Assembly (NCBI RefSeq): GCF_000829445.1
Contig: NZ_JXRQ01000016.1
Location: 1 to 64,000, forward strand
Length of the DNA stretch: 64,000 bases
From: Jeotgalibacillus alimentarius
GTDB taxonomy: Bacteria > Bacillota > Bacilli > Bacillales > Jeotgalibacillaceae
Direction: 5' to 3'
The notes beneath the pieces were generated by a model. That model saw nothing but the letters and a program-made list of their open reading frames with translations, did no database searches and was not told the origin of the DNA. The translations under genes and the position numbers were made by a program. Each line of letters opens with the position of its first letter. Within the stretch, counting starts at the first letter, position 1. Positions 18,153 to 29,434 of this stretch are shown piece after piece.

Positions 18153-19886
18153 GTGGAACAGAGATTCCCATGGAAGATCAGTCATTTGAGGGACCATTCT
18201 GCTATTCTGGATGGGACAGCATCACCTGATCTCGTATTGACAGACGCACATTATCTGAATTCATCTCTTCATCAGTGGATGAAGGGTAACATATGGATTT
18301 ACCAGGACAGAATTGTCTATGCAGGAAGCAGCATGCCTGAAAAAATGAATGGTACTGAAATCATTCAGCTGAAAGATAAATGGATCGTGCCGGGCTATAT
18401 TGAACCGCACGTGCATCCGTTTCAGCTGTATAATCCGCAAAGCTTCAGCGAGTATGCAGCTACGCGTGGAACAACAACATTTATTCAGGATAATCTTATG
18501 CTGCTATTATTATGCGACAAAAAGAAAGCGCTTCCTTTTATGCAGCAGTTCAAAGCTTCGCCGCTTAATTATTACTGGTGGAGCAGACTGGATTCACAGA
18601 CTGAGCTGAGGAATGAAGAAGATGTTTTTACCAATGGTGAGGTTTTATCATGGCTGGATGATCCAAGTGTCCTGCTTGCAGGTGAGCTGACTGCATGGCC
18701 GAAGCTTGCTGAAGGGGATGACCTTCTTTTGAGCTGGGTCCAGGAAGCACGCCTTCGCTATAAAAGAGTAGAGGGACATCTGCCGGGAGCATCTGAGAAG
18801 ACAATCGCTAAAATGACCCTTTTTGGTGTGACGGGTGATCATGAGTCAATGACAGGTGATGACGTCTGGAAGCGTCTTGAACAGGGGCTTGCAGCGACAT
18901 TGAGACATTCATCAATCAGACCGGACCTTGCAAAGCTGATTCGCGAGCTGAAGGAGAAGCAGTTACATTCATTCGACTCGCTGATGATGACAACTGATGG
19001 CTCAAGTCCATCATTTTATGAAAGCGGTGTCATGGATCAGCTGATCAAAATTGCAATCGATGAGGGTGTTGAACCGATTGAGGCATACCATATGGCAACA
19101 TATGCAGTGGCGAAATATTACCGGCTTGATTATATGCAGGGAATGATTGCTACTGGCAGACTTGCTACATTAAATATTTTGAGCGATCCTGAAAACCCTG
19201 TTCCTGAATCAGTCATGTCTAAAGGGAAATGGATCAAAAAAGATGACGTAGTACAGAAGCAGGAATTCGAGCCTGACTGGTCTTCCATCAAGCCTCTTGA
19301 TATTAACTGGGATATTGATCATGATGACCTGCAATTTTCTATGCCATGTGGAATGAATATGGTGAACAACGTCATTACAAAGCCTTATTCTGTATCAATT
19401 GATGCCAGTGTGAACGAATTGTCCAGGGATCATGATGAAAGTTTTCTGATGCTGCTCGACCGGCATGGTGAATGGAAAATCTGTACGCTGATCAAAGGCT
19501 TTGCATCTGATCTAGGCGGCCTGGCTTCATCATTTTCAAATACAGGAGATATTCTGCTCATCGGTAAAAGCAAGCAGGATCTGATAGACGCCTTTAACAG
19601 AATGAAAGAAATTGGTGGGGGAATCGTACTCACGGACAAAGGGAAAAGGCTCCATGAAATCCCGCTGGCACTTGGCGGTGTCATGTCAGATCAGCCTATG
19701 GAAACGCTGATAGAACAGGAGAAGAAGCTGAGGAGCGTATTGAATGATTGCGGGTATGATTTTGATGATCCGGTATATACATTACTGTTTCTGAGCTCGA
19801 CTCATCTGCCTTATTTAAGGGTGACTCAGCGGGGAATATATGATGTAAAGAAGAAAACGGTACTCTTTCCAACGATAATGCGTTAA
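18153..19886 (+). CDS. yerA: Adenine deaminase-like amidohydrolase (YerA)
   Basis: A 577-aa amidohydrolase related to adenine deaminase (adenine to hypoxanthine, purine salvage). Metal-binding HxH lies at about His86 and His88 in EPHVHPF. Further motifs are EGHLPGAS, GVTGDHESM and MTTDGSSPS, with the Asp that closes the metal site. A C-terminal adenine-deaminase domain follows. The start is GTG 18153 (MEQRFPWKIS): ggag lies 8 bases upstream, while ATG 18114 has no such site. Next to purD as in B. subtilis. The gene often found between yerA and yerC (yerB, a DUF3048 lipoprotein) is absent. Confidence 0.85.
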   Translation: MEQRFPWKISHLRDHSAILDGTASPDLVLTDAHYLNSSLHQWMKGNIWIYQDRIVYAGSSMPEKMNGTEIIQLKDKWIVPGYIEPHVHPFQLYNPQSFSEYAATRGTTTFIQDNLMLLLLCDKKKALPFMQQFKASPLNYYWWSRLDSQTELRNEEDVFTNGEVLSWLDDPSVLLAGELTAWPKLAEGDDLLLSWVQEARLRYKRVEGHLPGASEKTIAKMTLFGVTGDHESMTGDDVWKRLEQGLAATLRHSSIRPDLAKLIRELKEKQLHSFDSLMMTTDGSSPSFYESGVMDQLIKIAIDEGVEPIEAYHMATYAVAKYYRLDYMQGMIATGRLATLNILSDPENPVPESVMSKGKWIKKDDVVQKQEFEPDWSSIKPLDINWDIDHDDLQFSMPCGMNMVNNVITKPYSVSIDASVNELSRDHDESFLMLLDRHGEWKICTLIKGFASDLGGLASSFSNTGDILLIGKSKQDLIDAFNRMKEIGGGIVLTDKGKRLHEIPLALGGVMSDQPMETLIEQEKKLRSVLNDCGYDFDDPVYTLLFLSSTHLPYLRVTQRGIYDVKKKTVLFPTIMR

Positions 19887-19962
19887 AATGTAAAAGAGTC
19901 CTAATTTCAGCTGAGCACACGTTTGCTCTTACAATACTTTTAAAAGGAGCTGTATCTGTCTG

Positions 19963-20280
19963 ATGCAAATCGATAAATTAAGAGGGAAGGAACTGGACCA
20001 GCTATGTGAAGCCGTCCTTTCACTTAAAGACAAAGACGAAGCCTACCGATTCTTTGATGACTTGTGCACAATAAATGAAATACAATCTCTTGCTCAGCGC
20101 CTTGAAGTAGCACGGATGCTGCGTGATGGGAATACCTATCATAAAATAGAAACACAAACAGGTGCAAGCACCGCAACCATCTCACGTGTCAAACGCTGCC
20201 TGAATTACGGCAATGATACGTACGCAATGGTGCTTGAACGCGTTCATCACAATGATGACAGCGGAGAAGAGAAAGAATAA
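19963..20280 (+). CDS. yerC: YerC/YecD family TrpR-like protein
   Basis: A 105-aa DNA-binding protein of the TrpR-like YerC family. The HTH region carries SLAQRLEVARMLRDGNTYHK and the recognition-helix segment TGASTATISRVKRCL. The target is not established. aaaggag lies upstream with a longish 13-base gap to ATG 19963. A strong terminator follows. Confidence 0.9.
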   Translation: MQIDKLRGKELDQLCEAVLSLKDKDEAYRFFDDLCTINEIQSLAQRLEVARMLRDGNTYHKIETQTGASTATISRVKRCLNYGNDTYAMVLERVHHNDDSGEEKE

Positions 20281-20288
20281 GTCAGTCC

Positions 20289-20317
20289 AAAGCCCCCTGA
20301 AATCAGGGGGCTTTTTG
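20289..20317 (+). terminator. Intrinsic terminator after yerC
   Basis: aaagccccctga / tcagggggcttt with a two-base loop and a T run. Confidence 0.9.
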
Positions 20318-20411
20318 ATTCGTTCAGAACTTCCTGCCCACTTCTCTTTTAGAGACCGTTTTTCGGTGCTATAATAGGACGGATAATGAGTGTTCGAATG
20401 GAGGATTTGGC

Positions 20412-21089
20412 ATGTACGATGTCCGGGAATGGAAACATGTTTTTAAACTGGACCCTAATAAAGAAATATCAGATGAGGCGCTTGAGCAGATCTGTGAATC
20501 CGGAACAGATGCAGTGATGGTTGGCGGATCTGATGGCGTGACACTTGAAAATGTACTTGATCTCATGGCGCGCGTGCGCAGATATACAGTTCCCTGTGTA
20601 CTCGAAGTATCTGCACTCGAAGCAATCACGCCAGGCTATGATTTATATTTTATCCCAACCGTGTTAAATACAAATGATCCAAAATGGTTTAAAGGGCTGC
20701 ATCATGAAGCAGTAAAAGAGCATGGGGATCTGATGAACTGGGAAGAAATTCTCGCAGAAGGCTACTGTATCCTGAATCCCGACTGCAAAGCAGCCGCACT
20801 TACGGGAGCAGATGCAGCGATCAGTGATGAAGAAGTGATTGCCTATGCACGAATGGCTGAACATCTGTTTTCACTTCCGGTTTTTTATATGGAGTACAGC
20901 GGAACCTATGGAGACCCTTCACTTGTGAAAAAAGTCAGCGGTGAACTGGGCGATACCGTTTTATTTTACGGAGGCGGCATCAAAAGCGAAAAAGATGCAC
21001 GCGAAATGGCAGCTTTTGCAGATGTCATCGTAGTTGGCAACATTATTTATGATGATTTAAAAGAAGCGCTGAAAACAGTTTTAGATTAA
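20412..21089 (+). CDS. pcrB: Heptaprenylglyceryl phosphate synthase
   Basis: A 225-aa TIM-barrel prenyltransferase that joins heptaprenyl diphosphate to sn-glycerol-1-phosphate. It begins [20 protein letters not shown] as PcrB proteins do, with [26 protein letters not shown] and the phosphate-binding LFYGGGIKS and DVIVVGN loops. It sits upstream of pcrA as in B. subtilis. A palindromic element is inserted immediately at its stop codon, with an 11-base direct repeat that includes the stop. Confidence 0.95.
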   Translation: MYDVREWKHVFKLDPNKEISDEALEQICESGTDAVMVGGSDGVTLENVLDLMARVRRYTVPCVLEVSALEAITPGYDLYFIPTVLNTNDPKWFKGLHHEAVKEHGDLMNWEEILAEGYCILNPDCKAAALTGADAAISDEEVIAYARMAEHLFSLPVFYMEYSGTYGDPSLVKKVSGELGDTVLFYGGGIKSEKDAREMAAFADVIVVGNIIYDDLKEALKTVLD

Positions 21090-21091
21090 AG

Positions 21092-21270
21092 CTTTAATAA
21101 AGTCCGATATTATTTTATTACAGCTGGTGATTGTAGCGGAAGGGGGACGACTCCAGCAGGAGAAGCGTGACAGGTGAGACCCCACAGCGCAAAGCGCGAG
21201 GAGGCTCACCGCACGCCCTGCGGAAAGCGTTCCCCCTGGAGCGGAAATCATCAGCCAACTTCAACAGAGC
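21092..21270. repeat. MITE-like palindromic element between pcrB and pcrA
   Basis: A 179-base imperfect palindrome. The left part is cagctggtgattgtagcgg, gggggacgactccagcagg, then gacaggtgagacccc. The right part mirrors it (gaggaggctcaccgc, gcggaaagcgttccccc, gcggaaatcatcagcc). It is flanked by a perfect 11-base direct repeat, ttagattaaag, at 21081-21091 and 21271-21281. Confidence 0.8.
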
Positions 21271-21281
21271 TTAGATTAAAG

Positions 21282-21326
21282 TTGTCCGGTAACTGAATTC
21301 CGGTCTATAATAAGAACAAACGTTCG
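21282..21326 (+). promoter_or_regulatory. pcrA promoter with LexA (SOS) box
   Basis: -35 TTGTCC (21282-21287), 18-base spacer, -10 TATAAT (21306-21311). AGAACAAACGTTCG at 21313-21326 fits the Bacillus LexA operator (CGAAC-N4-GTTCG type) over the transcription start. Confidence 0.75.
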
Positions 21327-21339
21327 AGGTGGTGCGACA

Positions 21340-23559
21340 ATGCAATTTTTAACAGACCGTCTGCTTAATGGAATGAATCCGGAGCAGGCAAGAGCAATTA
21401 AAGCGACAGATGGACCTCTGCTGATTATGGCAGGAGCGGGTTCAGGGAAGACTAGAGTACTGACACACCGGATCGCGTATCTGATGATTGAAAAGGGTAT
21501 TGCGCCATATAACATTCTGGCCATTACCTTTACGAACAAAGCTGCGCGTGAAATGAAAGACCGTGTAGGAAACATACTTGGCGGAGCAGCTGAGGATGTA
21601 TGGATTTCGACGTTTCACTCCATGTGTGTGAGGATTTTAAGAAGAGATATAGACAGAATCGGTTATAACCGTAATTTTACAATCCTTGACTCAACTGATC
21701 AGCAGTCTGTCATTAAGCGGATTTTAAAAGACAAAAATCTTGACCCTAAGAAATTTGATCCGCGCGCAATTTTGTCTGTCATCAGCTCAGCAAAAAATGA
21801 GCTGACAACGCCTGAGCAATATGCCAAGGATGCGGGCAGTTACTACGATCAGACAATCAGTGTAGTGTTTACTGAATATCAAAAGAGACTGAGAAAAAAC
21901 TCGGCGCTTGATTTTGACGATCTGATTATGCAGACGATCCACTTATTTGAGCGTGTACCTGAAGTGCTGGAGAACTATCAGCGCAAATTTCAGTATATCC
22001 ACGTGGATGAGTATCAGGATACAAACCGTGCGCAGTACCTGTTAGTCAAACAGCTGGCGTCACGCTTTAAAAACCTGTGCGTTGTCGGTGACTCTGACCA
22101 GTCGATCTATCGCTGGAGAGGTGCGGATATTACAAATATCCTCTCTTTTGAAAAAGACTATCCAAACGCTACAGTCATTTTACTTGAGCAAAACTACCGT
22201 TCAACTGAGAAAATTCTTGATGCAGCAAATGCTGTGATCCAGAACAATCCGAACCGTAAAGCGAAAAATCTGTGGACGGATAAAAAAGGCGGACAGAAAA
22301 TTACGTATGTCCGCGCTGACAGTGAACAGGGAGAAGGGCAGTTTGTCGCCGGAACAATTAATGAAATGGTCCGATCCGGTAAGAGAAAACCATCTGACTT
22401 TGCGATCCTTTACAGAACGAACGCACAATCCCGTGTAATGGAGGAAGTACTCATGAAGTCTAACATTGAGTACAACATAGTCGGCGGGACAAAGTTCTAT
22501 GACAGAAAAGAAATCAAGGATATCCTTGCTTATCTTCGTCTCGTGGCGAACCCTGATGATGATATCAGTCTGATCAGAATCATTAACGTGCCAAAGCGCG
22601 GAGTAGGTTCCACCTCTCTTGATAAAATTGCAAACTATGCACGTGATAATGAGATGTCTATGTATAATGCACTTGAACTTGCGGATTTCATTGGACTGAG
22701 CGGAAGAGCAGCTAAAACAGTGCTTAAATTCCGTGATTTCATTAAGAACTTCACTCAAATGCAGGAATACCTATCAGTTACGGAATTAGTAGAAGATATT
22801 ATCGATAAGTCCGGTTACCGTGAGTCGCTTCAGGCGGAAAAAACAATTGAAGCACAGAGCCGCCTTGAGAATATTGATGAATTTCTATCTGTGACAAAAG
22901 AGTTTGAAAAAGCAAGTGACGATAAGAGCCTGATTGCTTTCTTAACGGACCTTGCACTGGTTGCAGATATTGATCAGCTTGATAAGGACGATGCACCAGC
23001 AGATGCTGTGACATTAATGACGCTTCACTCTGCAAAGGGACTTGAATATCCGGTTGTCTTCTTAATGGGACTTGAAGAAGGTGTCTTCCCGCACAGCCGT
23101 TCACTGATGGAAGAAGCTGAAATGGAAGAAGAAAGACGACTTGCCTATGTAGGTATTACACGTGCAGAAGAAGAGCTTTTTATTACGAATGCACAAATGC
23201 GTACGCTGTTTGGGCGGACGAATATGAATCCGGTATCCCGTTTTATCGCGGAAATTCCGGCAGAACTGCTTGAAGAACCACTGCAGAAAGAATCTGTTTC
23301 TCCTGGCAGAAGCTTTGGCTCACCTGCAAAACCAAGCCCGAGAAAAGCACCTGTCAGACGGCCGGCTGCGCGTAACACAGGCGGCAGTGATATGGGATGG
23401 AGCGTGGGTGACAAAGCGCAGCATGGCAAGTGGGGTACAGGAACAGTTGTCAGTGTGAAAGGAGAAGGAGATTCGATGGAACTTGATATCGCATTTCCAA
23501 GTCCAACCGGTGTGAAAAGACTGCTGGCAAAATTCGCACCTGTGAATAAAGTCACTTAA
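21340..23559 (+). CDS. pcrA: ATP-dependent DNA helicase PcrA
   Basis: A 739-aa UvrD/Rep-type 3'-5' helicase used in repair, plasmid replication and removal of RecA filaments or stalled RNA polymerase. Motif I (AGAGSGKTR) is at residues 31-39. Also visible are the Walker B DEYQDTN, motif [39 protein letters not shown] and [10 protein letters not shown]-terminal Tudor-like RNA-polymerase-binding module ([20 protein letters not shown]) is present. aggtggtg gives the ribosome binding site. Operon pcrA-ligA-camS. Confidence 0.97.
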   Translation: MQFLTDRLLNGMNPEQARAIKATDGPLLIMAGAGSGKTRVLTHRIAYLMIEKGIAPYNILAITFTNKAAREMKDRVGNILGGAAEDVWISTFHSMCVRILRRDIDRIGYNRNFTILDSTDQQSVIKRILKDKNLDPKKFDPRAILSVISSAKNELTTPEQYAKDAGSYYDQTISVVFTEYQKRLRKNSALDFDDLIMQTIHLFERVPEVLENYQRKFQYIHVDEYQDTNRAQYLLVKQLASRFKNLCVVGDSDQSIYRWRGADITNILSFEKDYPNATVILLEQNYRSTEKILDAANAVIQNNPNRKAKNLWTDKKGGQKITYVRADSEQGEGQFVAGTINEMVRSGKRKPSDFAILYRTNAQSRVMEEVLMKSNIEYNIVGGTKFYDRKEIKDILAYLRLVANPDDDISLIRIINVPKRGVGSTSLDKIANYARDNEMSMYNALELADFIGLSGRAAKTVLKFRDFIKNFTQMQEYLSVTELVEDIIDKSGYRESLQAEKTIEAQSRLENIDEFLSVTKEFEKASDDKSLIAFLTDLALVADIDQLDKDDAPADAVTLMTLHSAKGLEYPVVFLMGLEEGVFPHSRSLMEEAEMEEERRLAYVGITRAEEELFITNAQMRTLFGRTNMNPVSRFIAEIPAELLEEPLQKESVSPGRSFGSPAKPSPRKAPVRRPAARNTGGSDMGWSVGDKAQHGKWGTGTVVSVKGEGDSMELDIAFPSPTGVKRLLAKFAPVNKVT

Positions 23560-25584
<2,025 letters not shown>

Positions 25585-25592
25585 CAGTTAAA

Positions 25593-26807
25593 ATGAAAAA
25601 ATGGTTAGCCGCTGTGACGGGTACTGCACTGCTGATGAGCGGCTGTATGCCGTCTTTTCAACAGGAAGATGAAGTCGTGCAGGAAAATGCCCCGGAAGAC
25701 AGTGAAGAGCAGACGGTGATTATCCCTAATTTCCAGATTTCTGATGAGTATTACCGTACATTGCTTCCATATGAACCTTCTCCTTCAAGGGGAATGGTTG
25801 TTAATAACCTGAACACAAATTACGATATTGCTGAGTTTGAAAATGGATTGATGCGTGTAGCGCAGCAGAATTTTTCACCTGAAGAGTATTTTTTCCAGGC
25901 TGGACAATTCCTCGAGAGTGACACAATCTCCAGCTGGCTCAATCGTGAATTTACTGAAGAGCAATTGACAGAATACGGTATGGAGCCTGAAGAGAATATT
26001 GGGTTGAATCCTCTGGATAACGGTGAAGGATCCCGTGCTGAACGTGCAGAAAGAAGTCCAATTCTGCTCGCACATATTCTTGAACATAATTATTTTGTCA
26101 AATCATCAGAAGATGAATCAAAAGTCAGATTAGGCGGCATAGTCATCGGCCTTGCCATGAACTCTGTTTATTATTACAACAATGATGGCGACCCGTATGG
26201 TCCTACCTTTGAGGAAAACATTCCTCAAAGCAGACTGGAAGAAGAGGGAAAGGCGATCGCTGCTGAAGTCGTGTCGAGAATCCGTGAAATCGCAGCAAAT
26301 GATCCTGAAAAAGCAGAGCTGGCTGATGTACCTGTGACTGTAGCCCTATTTAAACAGGAACCGAAAAGCACAGTGATTCCGGGGAACTTTTTTGGATTCG
26401 CCACTGCTGAAGCCGGCAGTAATGAACTTGGCGGATGGAATGCAATGAACGAGAATTACGTTCTGTTCCCTTCAGAAGAAGCACGCGACAGCTACCGGAA
26501 TGATGAAACAGCCTTTTTGAATTTCAAACAGGATATCGAAACGTACTTCCCGAATTTTAACAGCGTAATCGGAACAGGGCTGTATCGTGGCGATCAGCTT
26601 TCACATTTAAAGATTGATATTCCGATACAATTTTACGGAAAGTCAGAGATCGTCGGCTTTACACAATATATTGCCGGGAGATTAATAGATTTATTCCCTG
26701 AGTACTTTGATATTGAAGTGAGTATCACATCAATCAACGGACCTGAGGCATTGATTATTAAAGAACCTGAAGACACTGAACCATTTGTTCATATTTATGA
26801 GCAGTAA
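25593..26807 (+). CDS. camS: CamS family lipoprotein
   Basis: A 404-aa secreted lipoprotein of the CamS (sex-pheromone precursor) family, YerH in B. subtilis. The signal peptide MKKWLAAVTGTALLMSGC ends in a lipobox with lipidated Cys18, followed by an acidic linker and the CamS domain. In staphylococci and enterococci the signal peptide yields a pheromone peptide; here that is only family knowledge. It lies 8 bases after ligA and ends the operon at a strong terminator. Confidence 0.92.
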   Translation: MKKWLAAVTGTALLMSGCMPSFQQEDEVVQENAPEDSEEQTVIIPNFQISDEYYRTLLPYEPSPSRGMVVNNLNTNYDIAEFENGLMRVAQQNFSPEEYFFQAGQFLESDTISSWLNREFTEEQLTEYGMEPEENIGLNPLDNGEGSRAERAERSPILLAHILEHNYFVKSSEDESKVRLGGIVIGLAMNSVYYYNNDGDPYGPTFEENIPQSRLEEEGKAIAAEVVSRIREIAANDPEKAELADVPVTVALFKQEPKSTVIPGNFFGFATAEAGSNELGGWNAMNENYVLFPSEEARDSYRNDETAFLNFKQDIETYFPNFNSVIGTGLYRGDQLSHLKIDIPIQFYGKSEIVGFTQYIAGRLIDLFPEYFDIEVSITSINGPEALIIKEPEDTEPFVHIYEQ

Positions 26808-26836
26808 GCTGTGGAAGTCACTGTTTATAGTGCAAT

Positions 26837-26873
26837 GAAAAAAGACTGAGACAAGTTGTCTCAGTCTTTTTTA
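26837..26873 (+). terminator. Intrinsic terminator after camS
   Basis: aaagactgagacaa / ttgtctcagtctttt hairpin with T run. Near-identical stems recur after uppS and doxX in this window. Confidence 0.9.
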
Positions 26874-26888
26874 TGAGATACTGCTGTC

Positions 26889-27043
26889 AGAGCTGAACGA
26901 GCGCCTTACGCTTTTCAATAGATCCAGCTTCAGCAGGCAGCTCCTCGGGTCTTAAGCCACCCTGAGAAAATGGGGAAGGTCGCCCATTTCTCCCAGGTAG
27001 TCTTATGCCTGTCGGAGCTAACCGCCTGCTTACGCTTTTCATG
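26889..27043. repeat. Dispersed intergenic repeat (second family)
   Basis: Segments such as gctgaacgagcgccttacgc, atccagcttcagcaggcagc and gtcggagctaaccgcctgc resemble an intergenic repeat common in Bacillus genomes. Its right arm partly repeats the left (gcttacgcttttc). It fills the gap between the camS terminator and the end of glgP. No coding potential. Confidence 0.5.
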
Positions 27044-29431
27044 CTACAACCCCCAAATTTCATCTGCATACTGCCTGATCGTCCGGTCGCTTGAAAAATA
27101 TCCGGAGCGGGCGATGTTGTGAATACTTGAATTCAGCCAGCGTTTTTTATCCTGATAAGCTTCAGCAGCTTTCTCCTGCGCCCGTACGTATGCATCAAAG
27201 TCTTTTAACAGGAAATACTGGTCATTTTCCATCAGCAGGGAATCAGAGATCATTTCAAAATCATAGAACGTATCCGGGAAAAATCCGGAAGTGAACTGGT
27301 CGATGATTTTCTTCAATCTTGGATCACCGTGGTAATAATCATATGAATGATATCCGCCGTGCTTTTCATACTTCATCACTTCCTGAGCCGTCAGTCCGAA
27401 GATGAAGATATGTTCAGGACCTGTCAGCTCCTCAATCTCAACATTGGCACCATCAAGCGTGCCGAGTGTTAATGCCCCGTTCATCATGAACTTCATATTC
27501 CCGGTTCCTGACGCTTCTTTACTTGCAGTAGAGATCTGTTCACTTATATTTGTAGCCGGAATGATCTTTTCAGCAAGTGATACTCGGTAGTTCTCGAGAA
27601 AGACAACGGTTAAGTAATCCTTTGAAACCGGATCGTAATTAACCAGGTTTGCAACAGAATGAATCAGCTTAATTACTTTCTTAGCGTAATGGTAGCCGGG
27701 TGCAGCTTTTGCACCAAAAATAAATGTTTGAGGATGAGGCTTAAATGAGCTGTCCTCTTTCATTTTGTTGTAAAGGTGCATGACATGCATAATATTTAAC
27801 AGCTGTCTTTTATATGCATGAAGTCTCTTGATCTGAACATCAAAGATCGAGTCAGGGTTGACCTGAATCCCGTTTTTCTCCTGAATCAGATCAGCCAGTA
27901 TACGCTTTTTATCGTGCTTGATCTGGTCAATCTTATATTGGAAAGCAGCATCATCTGCGTGCTTCACAAGGTCATTCAGCTTTTCAGTATCCTTCACCCA
28001 TCCTGTCCCGATTGTCTCGTTGATCAGGGATGTTAATTCAGGATTAGCCTGCAGAAGCCATCTTCTATGTGTGATCCCGTTCGTTTTATTGTTAAAACGG
28101 TCCGGGTAAAATTCATGGAAGTTTTTCATCTCACGCATTTTCAGAATTTCAGTATGCAGTCTCGCCACACCATTAATGCTGTGGCTGCCGACGATTGAGA
28201 GGTGGGCCATTTTAACAAATCCATGTGCGATCACAGCCATTGATTCTATTCGGTCCCAGTCACCCGGATAAGCCTCCCACAGATCTTCACAAAATCTTCT
28301 GTTGATCTCTTCAATAATCAGGAAGATACGGGGGAAGAGCGGTCTGAATAAATCTACTGACCACTTTTCGAGCGCTTCTGATAAAATCGTATGGTTCGTA
28401 TAAGAGATAGTTCCGGTGACAATACTCCACGCTTCTTCCCAGCCCATACCTTCTTCATCCATTAGAATTCTCATTAATTCAGGGATTGCGAGGGCAGGGT
28501 GTGTATCATTGATATGAATAGCGACGTGCTCATGAAGCTCCGTCAAATCATCATGATCCTCTTTATAATCACGCAGTATACTTTCAAGACTTGATCTGAC
28601 AAGAAAATACTGCTGTTTTAATCTGAGAATCTTTCCTTCATCCGACATATCGTCAGGATAAAGAAACTCTGAAATCTGCTCAGTATCCCGCTTATACTGC
28701 ATAAAGTCTTTATGTGGCGGGAAGTGCTTTGCAGGTTCGGCGCCCCATAGACGAAGCGTATTCACACGTTCGGTATCAAAGCCGATGACCGGCATATCAA
28801 AAGGCACAGCAAGCACGGTTTCTGCTTTCTCATGGGTAAAGATCATCCGGCCGTCTTTTTCAGTCCATTTAACTTCGCCCCAATAAGGAACTTCGACTGC
28901 AAGATCAGCCTTCCTGATCTCCCATACATTCCCGTTTCTCAGCCATTGTTCAGGGAGCTCCACCTGATACCCGTTTACAATCTTCTGTTCAAATAACCCA
29001 TGTTTGTAGCGGATACCATGTCCGTGACCTGCAAGTGATAATGAAGCCATTGAATCAAGAAAACATGCAGCCAGACGGCCGAGACCGCCATTACCAAGGC
29101 CTGCATCAGCTTCAGCCTCTTCAAGTTCACTTAAGTTAATACCCAGATCAGACAGACCATCTTCAACCAGGTCTTTAACACCCAGATTCACCAGGGAGCT
29201 GACAAGCAGCCTGCCAAGAAGGAACTCAATTGATAAATAATAGACTTCCTTATGGTCGCCTTTACGTGATTCTTCATTCGATGCAATCCAGTTCGTGCTG
29301 ACATGTTCCCGCACCATCATACCGAGAGTCTGATACTGATGCTGGAGTGTTGAGTGTTCGAATGATAATCCGCTTGATTGCTCAAGCCGTTGTAAAAAGG
29401 CTGCTTTAAATGCTTTTTTGTCTGTAAACAT
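27044..29431 (-). CDS. glgP: Glycogen phosphorylase
   Basis: Releases glucose-1-phosphate from glycogen. The 795-aa GT35 enzyme needs pyridoxal phosphate; the PLP lysine lies in the signature EASGTGNMKFMMNGA near residue 645. NGGLGRLAACFLDSMASL and the HTNHT-like TISYTNHTILSEA segment are typical. It is the last gene of glgBCDAP, three bases after glgA. Confidence 0.96.
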   Translation of the reverse strand: MFTDKKAFKAAFLQRLEQSSGLSFEHSTLQHQYQTLGMMVREHVSTNWIASNEESRKGDHKEVYYLSIEFLLGRLLVSSLVNLGVKDLVEDGLSDLGINLSELEEAEADAGLGNGGLGRLAACFLDSMASLSLAGHGHGIRYKHGLFEQKIVNGYQVELPEQWLRNGNVWEIRKADLAVEVPYWGEVKWTEKDGRMIFTHEKAETVLAVPFDMPVIGFDTERVNTLRLWGAEPAKHFPPHKDFMQYKRDTEQISEFLYPDDMSDEGKILRLKQQYFLVRSSLESILRDYKEDHDDLTELHEHVAIHINDTHPALAIPELMRILMDEEGMGWEEAWSIVTGTISYTNHTILSEALEKWSVDLFRPLFPRIFLIIEEINRRFCEDLWEAYPGDWDRIESMAVIAHGFVKMAHLSIVGSHSINGVARLHTEILKMREMKNFHEFYPDRFNNKTNGITHRRWLLQANPELTSLINETIGTGWVKDTEKLNDLVKHADDAAFQYKIDQIKHDKKRILADLIQEKNGIQVNPDSIFDVQIKRLHAYKRQLLNIMHVMHLYNKMKEDSSFKPHPQTFIFGAKAAPGYHYAKKVIKLIHSVANLVNYDPVSKDYLTVVFLENYRVSLAEKIIPATNISEQISTASKEASGTGNMKFMMNGALTLGTLDGANVEIEELTGPEHIFIFGLTAQEVMKYEKHGGYHSYDYYHGDPRLKKIIDQFTSGFFPDTFYDFEMISDSLLMENDQYFLLKDFDAYVRAQEKAAEAYQDKKRWLNSSIHNIARSGYFSSDRTIRQYADEIWGL

Positions 29432-29434
29432 GCA

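Noticed and set aside
22201-22758. 185-aa antisense frame within pcrA
   Set aside because: Cys/Phe/Ile-rich translation opposite a strongly conserved helicase; no ribosome site.
26887-27069. 60-aa minus-strand frame between camS and glgP
   Set aside because: It lies inside a dispersed intergenic repeat.
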